Shown here one piece after another: positions 48,047-57,529 of a stretch of DNA of 60,001 bases. Below the pieces are notes generated by a model, which saw nothing but the letters and a program-made list of their open reading frames with translations, was not told the origin of the DNA and searched no databases. Source of the stretch: Nocardia asiatica NBRC 100129 (lineage in GTDB: Bacteria; Actinomycetota; Actinomycetes; Mycobacteriales; Mycobacteriaceae); contig NZ_BAFS01000226.1 of assembly GCF_000308415.1 (NCBI RefSeq), forward strand, positions 1-60,001, in the 5' to 3' direction. The translations under genes and the position numbers were made by a program. How positions within the stretch are numbered: the first letter of the stretch is position 1; each line of letters starts with the position of its first letter.

Positions 48047-49750
48047 ATGGCCGATCTGCGACTGCGCGTGGTGGCCGGGATCGTCTCGGCGGGTCTGACA
48101 CTGGGCGTGGCCGAACTGCTCGCGGCCTTCCTCGGCCCCGGCAACGCGCCGCTGCACGTCCTCGGATCGGCCGTGGTCGACCACACGCCCGACTGGCTGC
48201 GGGAGTGGGCGATCACCACTTTCGGCACCAACGACAAAGCTGCGTTGTACCTGATCATGGGTGTGATCGCCGCGCTGGTCGCCGGAGCGGCCGGAGCGAT
48301 CGAACGGACCGGCCGCGCCGCCGGGTCGTGGGTGTTCGTGGTGTTCGGGGTGATCACGGCATGGGTAGCGGTGTCGCGGTCCGGGCTGTCCGCCGCATTG
48401 GCGACGGTCGTCGGCGTCGCCGCGGGGATCTACGCGCTCCGAGCACTGACCCGGCGCATCGACGCCGCGATCGAAAAGTCTTCTGCCGAGAGTCGGACCG
48501 GCGAGACGCTGCCGGGCGGCGACTCCGAGAGGGTGCCCCTGACCGAGAGTTCGGCGTCCCCCAGAGCCGATAAGGGTTTCGGCCATTCGGGAGACGCGAC
48601 CGGCGGCGGTGAAACGTCCGGCACCTCCGCCGAGAGCGACACCGGCTCGGCTTCGGCGGACGCGGAGCGCGCATCCTCGACTCCCGAGCGCAGGCAGGTC
48701 TTGCAGGGATTGCTGGTGGCAGGCGGGCTGGCCGTGGTCACCGGAGTCGGCGGACGGCTGCTGGGCGCCCGGCGCAGCGACGTTTCCGGTGAGCGAGCCG
48801 CGGTGCGATTGCCGGAACCGTCCGCCCCCGCCGAAGCGCTCCCGCCCGGCGTGGATCTTCGCGTCCCCGGTCTGACGCCGTACCTCACCCCGAACGACGA
48901 CTTCTACCGGATCGATACCGCGCTGATCGTTCCCCAGGTGTCCAAGGACAGTTGGTCGCTGCGCATCCACGGCATGGTCGACCGCGAAATCCGGCTCAGC
49001 TGGGCGGATCTGGCGCATCGTCCGGCGGAGGAACACTTGGTCACGCTGGCCTGTGTGTCGAATCCGGTCGGCGGCGACCTGATCGGCAACGCGCGCTGGC
49101 TCGGCTACCGAATGGATCAGCTGCTCGCCGAAGCGGGACCGCATCCCGACGCCGACATGGTGCTCTCGCGCAGCGCCGACGGCTGGACCGCGGGCACCCC
49201 CCTGGCGGTGCTCACCGACGGACGCGACGCCCTGCTCGCGATCGGCATGAACGGCGAACCCCTGCCGGTGCGGCACGGCTACCCCGCCCGGCTGGTCGTC
49301 CCAGGTCTCTACGGCTACGTCTCGGCCACCAAATGGGTGACCGAACTGGAGGTCACCCGCTTCGACCGTGCCACCGCGTACTGGACGCGCCGCGGCTGGT
49401 CGGCACTGGGCCCGATCAAGACCGGCACCCGCATCGACACACCCCGCGCCCGCAACCGGCTGCAACCCGGCCGCATCACCGTCGCCGGTGTCGCCTGGGC
49501 GCAGCACCGCGGCATTCGCGCCGTGGAAGTCCAGATCGACAACGGTCCCTGGCAGCAGGCCCGCCTGTCCGAAGAACTGTCCATCGACACCTGGCGCCAG
49601 TGGGTCTTCGACTGGGACGCCGCCTCCGGCCCGCACACCATCCGCGCCCGCGCCACCGACGCGACCGGCGAAACCCAAACCGCCGAACGCCGCGACGTGA
49701 TTCCCGACGGCGCCACCGGCCACCCCTCAGTCACCGTTCAGGTCGCCTGA
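48047..49750 (+). CDS. Membrane-anchored molybdopterin oxidoreductase (sulfite-oxidase family)
   Basis: 567 residues. The N-terminal ~150 residues hold about four membrane segments (IVSAGLTLGVAELLAAFL, LYLIMGVIAALVAGAAGAI, GSWVFVVFGVITAWVAV and one before residue 140). A Ser/Glu-rich linker is followed by RRQVLQGLLVAGGLAVV, another hydrophobic segment. The catalytic domain starts near 265, with VTLACVSNPVGG (~340) carrying the Moco-ligating Cys, then GYRMDQLLAEAG, and the C-terminal dimerisation domain. The active site is probably extracytoplasmic. The electron acceptor and substrate are not evident. Confidence 0.88.
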   Translation: MADLRLRVVAGIVSAGLTLGVAELLAAFLGPGNAPLHVLGSAVVDHTPDWLREWAITTFGTNDKAALYLIMGVIAALVAGAAGAIERTGRAAGSWVFVVFGVITAWVAVSRSGLSAALATVVGVAAGIYALRALTRRIDAAIEKSSAESRTGETLPGGDSERVPLTESSASPRADKGFGHSGDATGGGETSGTSAESDTGSASADAERASSTPERRQVLQGLLVAGGLAVVTGVGGRLLGARRSDVSGERAAVRLPEPSAPAEALPPGVDLRVPGLTPYLTPNDDFYRIDTALIVPQVSKDSWSLRIHGMVDREIRLSWADLAHRPAEEHLVTLACVSNPVGGDLIGNARWLGYRMDQLLAEAGPHPDADMVLSRSADGWTAGTPLAVLTDGRDALLAIGMNGEPLPVRHGYPARLVVPGLYGYVSATKWVTELEVTRFDRATAYWTRRGWSALGPIKTGTRIDTPRARNRLQPGRITVAGVAWAQHRGIRAVEVQIDNGPWQQARLSEELSIDTWRQWVFDWDAASGPHTIRARATDATGETQTAERRDVIPDGATGHPSVTVQVA

Positions 49751-49865
49751 CCGGCATTCCGAACGGTCGCGCGTCGGCAGGCAGTAAACCCATATCGACC
49801 CGGGTAGGCGTGCTGGCACGCTGATGCCCGCCCGGCAACCTTCTCGGACGGGCATCGGCGCGGGT

Positions 49866-51350
49866 TCAGCCGCTCAGATCGGCCTTGACCGGTTCCACCG
49901 GAGCCGATGCGCCGACGGGAGCGGCTTTGCCGTGGCGGATGAACATCGCCGAGGCGGCGACGCCGAGGCCCAGGATGGCGGCGGGGAGTAGCGTGGACTG
50001 GCTCAGCGCGTGGCTGAACGAATCCTTGACGAACTCCGGTATCGGCCCTTGGCCCGCGCCGCCCTCGGCGACCTGACCGCCGCCCAGCCCGTTGGCCGTC
50101 ATCCTGGCCGCCACCAGCGCGCTGATCGCCGCACTGCCGAGCACCGAGCCCACCTGGCGGGTGGTGTTGTAGACGCCTGCGCCGGCGCCGGCCTGCTGGA
50201 CCGGCAGGTTGTGGGTCGCGGTGGCCGCCAGCGGAGCCCAGATGCAGGCGTTGGCGAAACCGGCCAGCGCGGCGGCCACCAGGAACCAGGCCAGCGACGA
50301 GTGCGGATCCATCAGCACCGAGAACCAGAACACCGACAGCGCGAACAGCCCGAAGCCGACGGTGGGCACGATCCTCGGGTGCAACCGATCGGCGAACTTG
50401 CCGACCAGCGGGGCCGCGAAACCGGTCACCACCGCCATGGGCGCGAAGACCAAGGCGGACTCGGTCGGCGACATCTCCCGCACGGCCTGCAGGTAGAAGT
50501 ACGTCGGCACCATCAGCGAGGTCACCGCCGCACCCATCGCGGCGATCGCGGCATTGGACAGCGCGAAGTTGCGGTCGCGGAACAGGCTCAACGGCAGCAA
50601 CGGCTCCCCCTTGTTCCTGGCTTGGTTGACCAGGAACACGGCGAGCACCACCAGGCCCGCACCGATCAGCAGCCAGATCCGCAACGACCAGTCGTAGCTG
50701 TTGCCCTCCTGGATGCCGAACACCAGCAGGAACATGCCGACGCCGCTGAGCAGTACGCCGGGGATGTCGAACTTGTGCTCGTGGGTCGGCAGCGCGGGCA
50801 CCAGCCAGACCGCCAGCGCGAACGCGACCACCCCGACCGGGACGTTCACGATGAAGATCCACTCCCAGCCGAGACCGTCCACCAGCACACCGCCGAGAAT
50901 CGGTCCGACCAGCGTCGCCAATCCCGCGACGCCACCCCACAGGCCCATGGCGGCGCCGCGCCGGTCCGGCGGGAAAGTCCTGGTGATCACGGCCATGGTC
51001 TGCGGCGTCATCAGCGCGGCGCCGACACCCTGCGCGGCGCGCGCCGCGATCAGCATGCCGATACTGCCGGACAGGCCGCACCACAGCGACGCGGCGGTGA
51101 ACACCGCCAAGCCGATCAGGTAGATGTTCTTGGGGCCGAACCGGTCGCCCAGCCTTCCGGTGACGAGCAGCGGCACCGCGTAGGTGAGCAGGTAGGCGCT
51201 GGTCACCCAGATCACCTGGGAGATGTCGGCGTGCAGGCTGGTCATGATCGCGGGATTGGCGACCGCGACGATCGTCATGTCCAGCAGGATCATGAAGAAG
51301 CCGACGACCAGCGCGAGTAGCGCGGGCCACGGATTGCGTGGTGTGGACAT
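49866..51350 (-). CDS. DHA2-family (14-TM) multidrug efflux transporter
   Basis: 494 residues. The first helix carries the DHA2 signature (LLDMTIVAVANPAI), motif A appears as GRLGDRFGPKNIYL, and motif C as GLATLVGPILGGVL. About 14 hydrophobic segments are visible. It exports drugs using the proton gradient. It is 11 bases downstream of the PadR regulator, in the same operon, so it is probably induced by a ligand of that regulator. Confidence 0.92.
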   Translation of the reverse strand: MSTPRNPWPALLALVVGFFMILLDMTIVAVANPAIMTSLHADISQVIWVTSAYLLTYAVPLLVTGRLGDRFGPKNIYLIGLAVFTAASLWCGLSGSIGMLIAARAAQGVGAALMTPQTMAVITRTFPPDRRGAAMGLWGGVAGLATLVGPILGGVLVDGLGWEWIFIVNVPVGVVAFALAVWLVPALPTHEHKFDIPGVLLSGVGMFLLVFGIQEGNSYDWSLRIWLLIGAGLVVLAVFLVNQARNKGEPLLPLSLFRDRNFALSNAAIAAMGAAVTSLMVPTYFYLQAVREMSPTESALVFAPMAVVTGFAAPLVGKFADRLHPRIVPTVGFGLFALSVFWFSVLMDPHSSLAWFLVAAALAGFANACIWAPLAATATHNLPVQQAGAGAGVYNTTRQVGSVLGSAAISALVAARMTANGLGGGQVAEGGAGQGPIPEFVKDSFSHALSQSTLLPAAILGLGVAASAMFIRHGKAAPVGASAPVEPVKADLSG

Positions 51351-51361
51351 GTGTTTCGTTC

Positions 51362-52072
51362 CTAACTCGGACTATCCGTAGAACTCGCGTCGGGGTTCGC
51401 CACGCGGCCGCGCGGCAGCGGTGGCGTCGTGCTGGGGTCGGCGGCCGTCGGTGGCCCGTCGCCGGAGCCGGTGGGCGCGCCGGTCTCGGGATCGAAGTCC
51501 TCCCATTCGAGTGCGCCGCTGTCCAATTCGGCTGCGAACTGCTCGACCCAGGCGAGTTCGGCGGCCAGCATCGTCCGCAGGTAGGGCAGGGCGATCCAGT
51601 AGCGGCGGGGGACGGCGTGCTCGCCTGCCCATGCGCTCAACATGTCGGTGTCGGCCAACTCGGCTTTCAATACGCCGATCCGCTCGCGCAGCAGCGTTAG
51701 CGCCTCCGGCTTGGGCAGGTTGTGCAGCTCGCCCAGCGCCACCGGGAAAATCGGATACTCCGGAACGGGTCGTCGCACGATCTCGGCGATCCGGTTGCGC
51801 AATGCGTCCCTGCCGCGCCCGGTGATCCGGTAGGTGGTGCGTTCGGGCCGGTTGCCCGCACGGTCGACGCCCTCGGCGCGGACCAATTCCTGGTCGGCCA
51901 GCCGGGACACGGTGTGGTACAGCGAACCGGGCCGCACCTTGACCAACTTGTCCTCCCGCCGGGCGATCAACGTCTGGAACATCTCGTACGGGTGCATGGG
52001 CCGCTCCTCGAGCAGCGCGAGCACGGCGATGGCCAGCGGCGTCACCGATGAATGCGCCTGCCCTTCTCCCAT
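51362..52072 (-). CDS. PadR-family transcriptional regulator
   Basis: 236 residues. Winged helix at about 10-95 (AVLALLEERPMHPYEMFQTL, then VRPGSLYHTVSRLADQELV, RTTYRITGRGRDAL), C-terminal Vir-type dimer helices, and a Pro/Ser/Thr tail of about 40 residues. It lies ahead of the efflux gene, and an 18-bp palindrome sits about 110 bases upstream of its start. Confidence 0.93.
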   Translation of the reverse strand: MGEGQAHSSVTPLAIAVLALLEERPMHPYEMFQTLIARREDKLVKVRPGSLYHTVSRLADQELVRAEGVDRAGNRPERTTYRITGRGRDALRNRIAEIVRRPVPEYPIFPVALGELHNLPKPEALTLLRERIGVLKAELADTDMLSAWAGEHAVPRRYWIALPYLRTMLAAELAWVEQFAAELDSGALEWEDFDPETGAPTGSGDGPPTAADPSTTPPLPRGRVANPDASSTDSPS

Positions 52073-52180
52073 GCCTGTCGACCTCCGTTTGCTGGATGAA
52101 TTTCGATCATCGGCCGATTACACGCCGAGCCACGCTCGCCTCGGCACGGTATCGCCCGGTGCCGACATGCTCCACACTAA

Positions 52181-52198
52181 ATATTCCACGTGGAATAT
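52181..52198. promoter_or_regulatory. Candidate PadR operator, perfect 18-bp palindrome
   Basis: ATATTCCACGTGGAATAT is its own reverse complement. It stands in an AT-rich patch upstream of the padR-efflux operon, and a further half-site (ggcgtggaac) follows at 52201-52210. Its position suits autoregulation by PadR. Confidence 0.6.
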
Positions 52199-52297
52199 AC
52201 GGCGTGGAACAACCCCGCGGCAAGGGTGCGTGACAGGTGATAGGCGACACAGCGTTCTCCTCGGCGTATGCGCGATGGTCTGCCGCACAGACGACGA

Positions 52298-52331
52298 AAG
52301 GCCGCCGAGAAGTGTGACTCTCGACGGCCTT
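52298..52331 (-). terminator. Hairpin downstream of the lipoprotein gene
   Basis: Arms 52298-52310 and 52319-52331 match at 12 of 13 positions around an eight-base loop. It lies 231 bases past the stop of the minus-strand gene; the distance makes the assignment tentative. Confidence 0.45.
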
Positions 52332-52561
52332 GCGCCATCTCCCGCCGCCAGGTCGGCGTCGTCGGCGACCCGGGTCCAGCGCCTTTGCTGATACGGGATC
52401 ATGTATTGCTGTTCTGTTCGCGAAGCTCGCCAGGGGGCTCGACAAAAACACTATGCCCGGGGTCCACCCAGCGGCAGTGTCGGATGCGACATCTATCGCT
52501 CGATTTGCGACACAGTCGTCGGTCGACTTCGGGCTCGGCGCGGCAGACCGGCCGCGACCAC

Positions 52562-53452
52562 CTACAGGGCGTGCTGATCCAACCAGTCGCGCGCGATGTC
52601 GCCCGGCGCGGCGCCCTCGTCCCGGACGCGCCGGATCATGACCGCCAGCTCGTCCGTCGTCAGTTCACCCGCGACATAGTTCAGCTTCTTGATCTGGCGC
52701 TGGTCCAGCAGCCCTTTCCGGAACAGCGGCAACACGTTCTCGGGGCGCACCGCATAGTCGTCGTCGGACAGCACCGCCAGACCACCGGTCGCGCCGGGCG
52801 CCAACTCGGGCGGACCGCTCAGCAGACCGGCCTGAACTCGACCGTCCAGCAACGCCTTCCGCAGCGCGGCCGGATCCGGGAACGCCACCGTGGCGGCGAA
52901 GTCGCACCCGCGGACGCGATCGCTCCCGCCCGACGGAATCAGCCCGGGCGTGACCGCCACGCCGACGGTCAACTCGCCGCAGCGCGGCGCGAGATCGCCC
53001 ACCGAACGCACCTTGTCCCGGTCCGCCGCCTGCGCGGTGAGCAGCACCCGCGGACGCAGATCGGCGCCGTCGGCGAAGTCGGAGATCACCAGCCCCTCGG
53101 GCAGTGCGGCGCTCACCGCCTCGGCCACCCTCTTCGGCAGTTGCTCCGCCGCGGGTACGTCGAAATGGGCCAACAACGCGCCGGTGTGCTCGGCGACCAC
53201 TTGGACCCGATCGGCGTCCAGGGCGGCGAGGTAGTCCGCCCGGCCGCCCAGACGCGCGGCGACCGCGGTGCGTGTTCCGGTACGCGCCAGGGCGCCCGCG
53301 TAGATCTCGGCGAGCACCGACGACTCCACCGAATCACCCGCGCCGACGGTGATCGACGGCCCCTGCGCGTCGTTCCCGCAGGAGACGACCAGCGCGGCGG
53401 AAGCGACGACCAGCAACCGAGCCAGCATCCGCTGTGACGCGGCCAACACCAT
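52562..53452 (-). CDS. Substrate-binding lipoprotein, glycine-betaine/OpuAC type
   Basis: 296 residues from ATG 53452 (ATG 53428 is also possible). The signal peptide ends in a lipobox, LVVSC-G, so the protein should be lipid-anchored. The remainder follows the OpuAC/ProX pattern: ITVGAGDSVESSVLAEIYAGAL, then RADYLAALDADRVQVVAEHTGALL, and DYAVRPENVLPLF. Such proteins deliver betaine, choline or similar osmolytes to an ABC importer. No permease or ATPase gene is in the window. A decayed relative starts divergently at 53587. Confidence 0.85.
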   Translation of the reverse strand: MVLAASQRMLARLLVVASAALVVSCGNDAQGPSITVGAGDSVESSVLAEIYAGALARTGTRTAVAARLGGRADYLAALDADRVQVVAEHTGALLAHFDVPAAEQLPKRVAEAVSAALPEGLVISDFADGADLRPRVLLTAQAADRDKVRSVGDLAPRCGELTVGVAVTPGLIPSGGSDRVRGCDFAATVAFPDPAALRKALLDGRVQAGLLSGPPELAPGATGGLAVLSDDDYAVRPENVLPLFRKGLLDQRQIKKLNYVAGELTTDELAVMIRRVRDEGAAPGDIARDWLDQHAL

Positions 53453-53586
53453 CCGGCGACACCAACTCTCCGTCGAATCGACACACCAACGGGAAAACCC
53501 GTCAGCGGGCAGTATGGACACCCAGAATGTACCGGCGGCCGCTCGCAGCCGAGACCGCGCACCGCCGTCATGCCGGAAGGACTGTC

Positions 53587-53850
53587 GTGAAACCCACCCG
53601 CACTCTCGACGCCGCCGCCCCCCGGCGCCCCGTGGTGCGCCTCGCGCTGCACGCCACCCGCGTCCTCGCCGCCGCCACGGCGCTCGCCGTCGCGATGATT
53701 TTGTCGGCGTGCGGCGCTTCCGACCCGCTCGCCGCAGGCGGCGCCTGCTCGGGCGAGAGTTCGATCGTCGGTTCGGCGAACCTCCCGAAGCCCGAGACCG
53801 TCGCCAACGGGTACGCGGAGGTGTTGCGCGCCTCCCGAACCCCGGCTTGA
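53587..53850 (+). pseudogene. Truncated second OpuAC-type lipoprotein
   Basis: GTG 53587 opens a signal peptide with lipobox ILSAC-G and the start of a substrate-binding protein (SIVGSANLPKPETVANGYAEVLRAS). The expected ~250 further residues are absent: the frame stops at 53850. A short homologous tail (PGLIPLLPDGS) follows in another frame. An internal deletion has left only the two ends. It is divergent from the intact relative. Confidence 0.7.
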
Positions 53851-53905
53851 TCCCGCTGCTGCCGGACGGGTCCGCCCGCGAGCGCAGACCATTGATCGGG
53901 TGCTA

Positions 53906-53950
53906 CGACGAAGGCGCCCCCGTTCACTTCGAACGGGGGCGCCTTCGTCG
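53906..53950. terminator. Strong bidirectional terminator
   Basis: A perfect 20-bp stem (53906-53925 with 53931-53950) around the loop acttc, 12 bases beyond the stop of the malic enzyme gene on the minus strand and after the lipoprotein relic on the plus strand. Confidence 0.85.
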
Positions 53951-53962
53951 CTGCGTGGGAAG

Positions 53963-55159
53963 TTACGCGACACCCTCGGCGCGAGCGGCGGCCGCGACCG
54001 CCTCGGCAACGGCCGGCGCGACCCGCGGGTCCAGCGGGCTGGGGACGATCTTGTCCGGGTCGAGTTCGTCGGCCACCACGCTGAGGATCGCGTCGGCGGC
54101 GGCGATCTTCATGCCCTCGGTGATCCGCCGGGCGCCCGCGTCCAGCGCGCCCTTGAAGACGCCGGGGAACGCCAGCACGTTGTTGATCTGGTTCGGGAAG
54201 TCGCTGCGGCCGGTGGCCACGATCGCGGCGTACTTGCGTGCCACCTCGGGGTGGATCTCCGGGTCCGGGTTGGACATGGCGAACACGATCGACTCCGGCG
54301 CCATCGATGCGATGAGCTCCTCGGCGATCAGACCCGCGGACAGACCGAGGAACACGTCGGCGCCCGCCAGCGCCTCGGCCGCGCCGCCGGTGAGGCCGCG
54401 CGGGTTGGTGCGGGTGGCCAGCTCGGCCTTCACCTCGTTGAGGTCGCCGCGCTCCCGGTTGACGATGCCCTTGGAATCGAGCACGGTGACGTCGCGGACA
54501 CCGGCGGCGAGCAGGATGTTCGTGCACGCGACCCCGGCCGCGCCAGCGCCGGACACCACGACCTTCAGCCCTTCGATGCCGCGGCCCTGCACCTTGGCCG
54601 CGCCGTTGAGGGCCGCGAGCACCACGATCGCGGTGCCGTGCTGGTCGTCGTGCATCACCGGGCAGTCGAGCGCCTCGATCACGCGCTTCTCGATCTCGAA
54701 GCAGCGCGGCGCGGAGATGTCCTCCAGGTTCACCGCGCCGAAGCTCGGGCGCAGGCGGATCAGCGTCTCGACGATCTCGTCGACATCCTTGGTGTCCAAC
54801 ACGATCGGGATCGAATCCAGCCCGGCGAACTTCTTGAACAGCGCCGCCTTGCCCTCCATCACCGGCAGCGAGGCGCGCGGACCGATGTCACCGAGGCCGA
54901 GCACGGCGGTGCCGTCGCTGACCACGACCACGAGCCGATCGGTCCAGGTGTAGCGCTTGGCCAGCGCCTCGTCCTCCGCGATCGCGCGGCTGACCTGGGC
55001 GACACCCGGCGTGTAGGCGATCGAGAGGTCGCGCTGGGTCTCCAGGGGAGCACTGAGTTCGACCGAGAGCTTGCCGCCGAGATGTCCCGCGAAGATTTCG
55101 TCGTTTGTGATTTCAGACAGGCTTGCGGTGGAATTCGGTGCATCAGTCACAGGTGACAC
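53963..55159 (-). CDS. NAD(P)-dependent malic enzyme
   Basis: 398 residues from GTG 55159, with AGGAG eight bases before it. The short bacterial malic enzyme form: AYTPGVAQVS (~50), VVSDGTAVLGLGDIG (~80), LEDISAPRCF (~145), the metal-binding MHDDQHGTA (~170), and the dinucleotide motif GAGAAG (~203). It decarboxylates malate to pyruvate with NAD(P)H formation, linking the TCA cycle to lipid synthesis. Monocistronic with its own terminator. Confidence 0.95.
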   Translation of the reverse strand: MSPVTDAPNSTASLSEITNDEIFAGHLGGKLSVELSAPLETQRDLSIAYTPGVAQVSRAIAEDEALAKRYTWTDRLVVVVSDGTAVLGLGDIGPRASLPVMEGKAALFKKFAGLDSIPIVLDTKDVDEIVETLIRLRPSFGAVNLEDISAPRCFEIEKRVIEALDCPVMHDDQHGTAIVVLAALNGAAKVQGRGIEGLKVVVSGAGAAGVACTNILLAAGVRDVTVLDSKGIVNRERGDLNEVKAELATRTNPRGLTGGAAEALAGADVFLGLSAGLIAEELIASMAPESIVFAMSNPDPEIHPEVARKYAAIVATGRSDFPNQINNVLAFPGVFKGALDAGARRITEGMKIAAADAILSVVADELDPDKIVPSPLDPRVAPAVAEAVAAAARAEGVA

Positions 55160-55670
55160 GATTTCACTCCTGCTCAGGTCGGGCTAAACCGGGGGACGGT
55201 TACCACCGGGTAATGGGTATAAGTCGTTTCACTACGCTCATCGAGTGCGCTGACTGCTGTGTTTCGAGGCGGCCGCGAGCGAGCGAACACGGCTTACCGG
55301 TATCTCGACGACGGGCGCGGCACTCATCCGCGAAGCGGAACCGGACGGGTGGGCCCGGACAGAACATGCGGTGCGATCTCGCGGGTCGCGACGGTACGTC
55401 GGCGAGGCGGAGACCTCCGTGATTCCCTCACCCGGCGGTGGCGGAGGTAAGGAATCCGACACATTCTGCCAGTCCGGTGGGCGAGTTGCCAAACCGGTTA
55501 CGCTCTGGGCCGTGTCGCGCTCCATCACCCAACGTTAGGGGCCGGGAATTACCTTCAAGTAAGCGGAAACTCGCCGTTTCCGGCCCGGACGCGGTGAGTA
55601 GTCGCACCGCGCGGGGCGGCGCCGGTGTGAGACCTGCCCGCGCGGCCGAGGCGGGGTCCGGCCATCCGCG
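55160..55670. other. Upstream region of malic enzyme; no gene seen
   Basis: About 510 bases between the malic enzyme start and the stop of the flavoprotein gene. Both genes point left. ORFs here are Arg/Pro/Ser-rich shadows without domains. Any malic enzyme promoter should lie in the first 150 bases. A structured leader was considered near 55380-55460 but no known riboswitch consensus could be matched. Confidence 0.5.
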
Positions 55671-57212
55671 TCACGCGACGATATCGCGAGGCTGCTGCGG
55701 CATGGTGCGCGGCGCTTCCGGGCGCACCCACACGCTACGGACTCCCCCCGAGGTCAACCGCACCCGCCAGGTGTCGGTCGCGCCGGGATGATCGGTCCGG
55801 CGATGCATGCCCCGGCTCTCCGTGCGCGTCAGAGCGCTGTATTTCGTCCATCGCGCCACCGCCAGTAGCGCGGCGGCCTGCCGGGCCCGCAGCAGGTCCG
55901 TGCCCCGGCCGCCGAGGTCGAATTCCGCGCCCGGCCACATCCCGTCGAGTTCGCCGATGCTGTCGCGCAGACTGCCCGCGCTGCGCCAGTAGCTGCGCCG
56001 CAGCGGCAGAGTGTGCTCCTGCACCAGACCGACCACCGCCCGCGGATCGATCCGCGCCACCGCGTTGAGCCCGGCGCCCGGCACCGAGTGCGCGGGGGCG
56101 CGGCGATCGGCCGTGCGGGCGAATTTCGCCGCGCCCGCTCCCGCCCAGACGCCGGACGCGATCGCCCACGCCCCGCCCAGGCCATCGACGCCGCTCACCG
56201 CGCCGGTGACCAGCTCGCGGCTGACGACATCACCCGCGGCGAACAGGCCCGCGACGGTCGTCGCGCATTCCGGCCCGGTGACGCGCAGGCCACCCGTACC
56301 GCGCACGGTGCCGTCCAGCACCGCACGCAGCGGCACCCGCTTCGCGCGGTCGGCGATGCTTTGGCGCGCGGGCCGGGAGCGCGGCGCCGCAGGCCCGTCG
56401 TCCAAGGCGGCGAAGACCAGGCGGCCGGCGGCGATGGCGGCCAGCGCCGCCGAGCGATGCCCCGGCAACTCGGCGCCGGACTCGTCGTAGATCGCGGCGA
56501 ACCGCAGGGCCGGACTCCGCGGTGCGGCCGTCTTCGCGGTCCCCTGCGGAACCAGGCTGTAGGCGCAGGAGAACTCCATCCCGGACAGTTCGGCGCCCGC
56601 TTCCGCGGCGAACAACAGACCGTCGCCGGTGTCCACGTCGGTGCCCGCGCCACCGGACAGGAACGCGCAGCCGCCCGTGGCCACTACGACCGCGCCCGCG
56701 CGCACGGTCCAGCGCCGGAACCCGGCGTCGTGACGCAAGCCGGTGGCGCCCGCCACCACGCCGTCCCGGTCGGTGAGCAACTGCAACGCGGGATGATGAT
56801 CGAGCACGCGCACGCCCGCATCCCTCAGCACGCGGCGCATCCGCCGCAGGTAACCGGCGCCGTCCAGGTGCATCCGCCGCGTGGCCGGACCCGCCGGATC
56901 GGTGTCGATCCGATGTCCCCACCGCGCCACCTGCTCGATCCGCTGATGGGTCTCCTCCAGCACGCGGTGCATCAGGTCCGGATCGCTCAGCCCGCCGCCG
57001 TGCGCGTGCCCACGCCGGACCGCCTCGTCCCGCGCGGGGCCCGGCGGGATGTGCCACAGCGAGATCGCGCCGTGCGCGGTCGGCCCGTTCGACCCGCATC
57101 GCGCCTTGTCGACCAGCACGACGGCGACGCCCGCCGCGGCGGCCGAGACGGCCGCCCAGATACCGGCGGGACCACCGCCGATAACCAGTACATCCGTCTC
57201 GAGTTCGGTCAT
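55671..57212 (-). CDS. FAD-dependent oxidoreductase, fumarate reductase/aspartate oxidase type
   Basis: 513 residues from ATG 57212. N-terminal FAD motif VIGGGPAGIWAA (residues 10-21), substrate-domain segments GAISLWHIPPG and VVVATGG, then GLFAAGDVVSRELVTGAVSGVDGLGGAWAIASG, which is the second FAD-binding region, and a helical C-terminal domain. This is the succinate dehydrogenase/fumarate reductase flavoprotein fold. No iron-sulfur partner gene is adjacent, so the substrate is unknown. It is downstream of the small membrane protein gene (50-bp gap). Confidence 0.85.
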   Translation of the reverse strand: MTELETDVLVIGGGPAGIWAAVSAAAAGVAVVLVDKARCGSNGPTAHGAISLWHIPPGPARDEAVRRGHAHGGGLSDPDLMHRVLEETHQRIEQVARWGHRIDTDPAGPATRRMHLDGAGYLRRMRRVLRDAGVRVLDHHPALQLLTDRDGVVAGATGLRHDAGFRRWTVRAGAVVVATGGCAFLSGGAGTDVDTGDGLLFAAEAGAELSGMEFSCAYSLVPQGTAKTAAPRSPALRFAAIYDESGAELPGHRSAALAAIAAGRLVFAALDDGPAAPRSRPARQSIADRAKRVPLRAVLDGTVRGTGGLRVTGPECATTVAGLFAAGDVVSRELVTGAVSGVDGLGGAWAIASGVWAGAGAAKFARTADRRAPAHSVPGAGLNAVARIDPRAVVGLVQEHTLPLRRSYWRSAGSLRDSIGELDGMWPGAEFDLGGRGTDLLRARQAAALLAVARWTKYSALTRTESRGMHRRTDHPGATDTWRVRLTSGGVRSVWVRPEAPRTMPQQPRDIVA

Positions 57213-57262
57213 AAAGAAAAATGTTCGGGCACAATTCATTCGCCCGCAACCAAAGCGAGGGA

Positions 57263-57529
57263 CTAGCTCCACCATTGCGTCCACAGCAATAGTCCAGCAG
57301 CCAGGAAAACCACCATGGACCCGGAAAAGGCGGCCGCACCGCGATGGCGATCCGAATAGATCTGCGCCGCGAGGGCTACCGCCGCGGCCGCCACGTGCCA
57401 GGCCACCGATTCGCCGCCGGGGCCGGGAAAACCGCGCCGGTCGGCGAGCACCGCGGCGCCGACCACCACCAGCATGCCCACCACCATGCCCCCGGCGACG
57501 ATGCCGCTGAGTCCGCGCACCGGTCTCAC
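57263..57529 (-). CDS. Small membrane protein
   Basis: 88 residues from GTG 57529, which overlaps the PHP-phosphoesterase stop as GTGA. Three hydrophobic segments (GIVAGGMVVGMLVVVGAAVLA, SVAWHVAAAAVALAAQIY, GSMVVFLAAGLLLWTQW). Family not recognised. Coupled translation suggests a link to the PHP gene. Confidence 0.8.
   Translation of the reverse strand: MRPVRGLSGIVAGGMVVGMLVVVGAAVLADRRGFPGPGGESVAWHVAAAAVALAAQIYSDRHRGAAAFSGSMVVFLAAGLLLWTQWWS

Larger units (their letters stand above)
52073..52561. other. Intergenic region with a palindrome and a hairpin
   Basis: Nearly 490 bases between the PadR start and the lipoprotein stop. It holds the 18-bp palindrome at 52181-52198 and a 13-bp hairpin with one mismatch at 52298-52331 (loop agtgtgac), likely a terminator for the leftward lipoprotein gene. 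No convincing ORF. Confidence 0.6.

Noticed and set aside
55380..55460. A possible c-di-AMP-type riboswitch upstream of malic enzyme
   Set aside because: Purine-rich stretches and a possible stem were seen, but the conserved blocks of the ydaO consensus could not be matched by eye.
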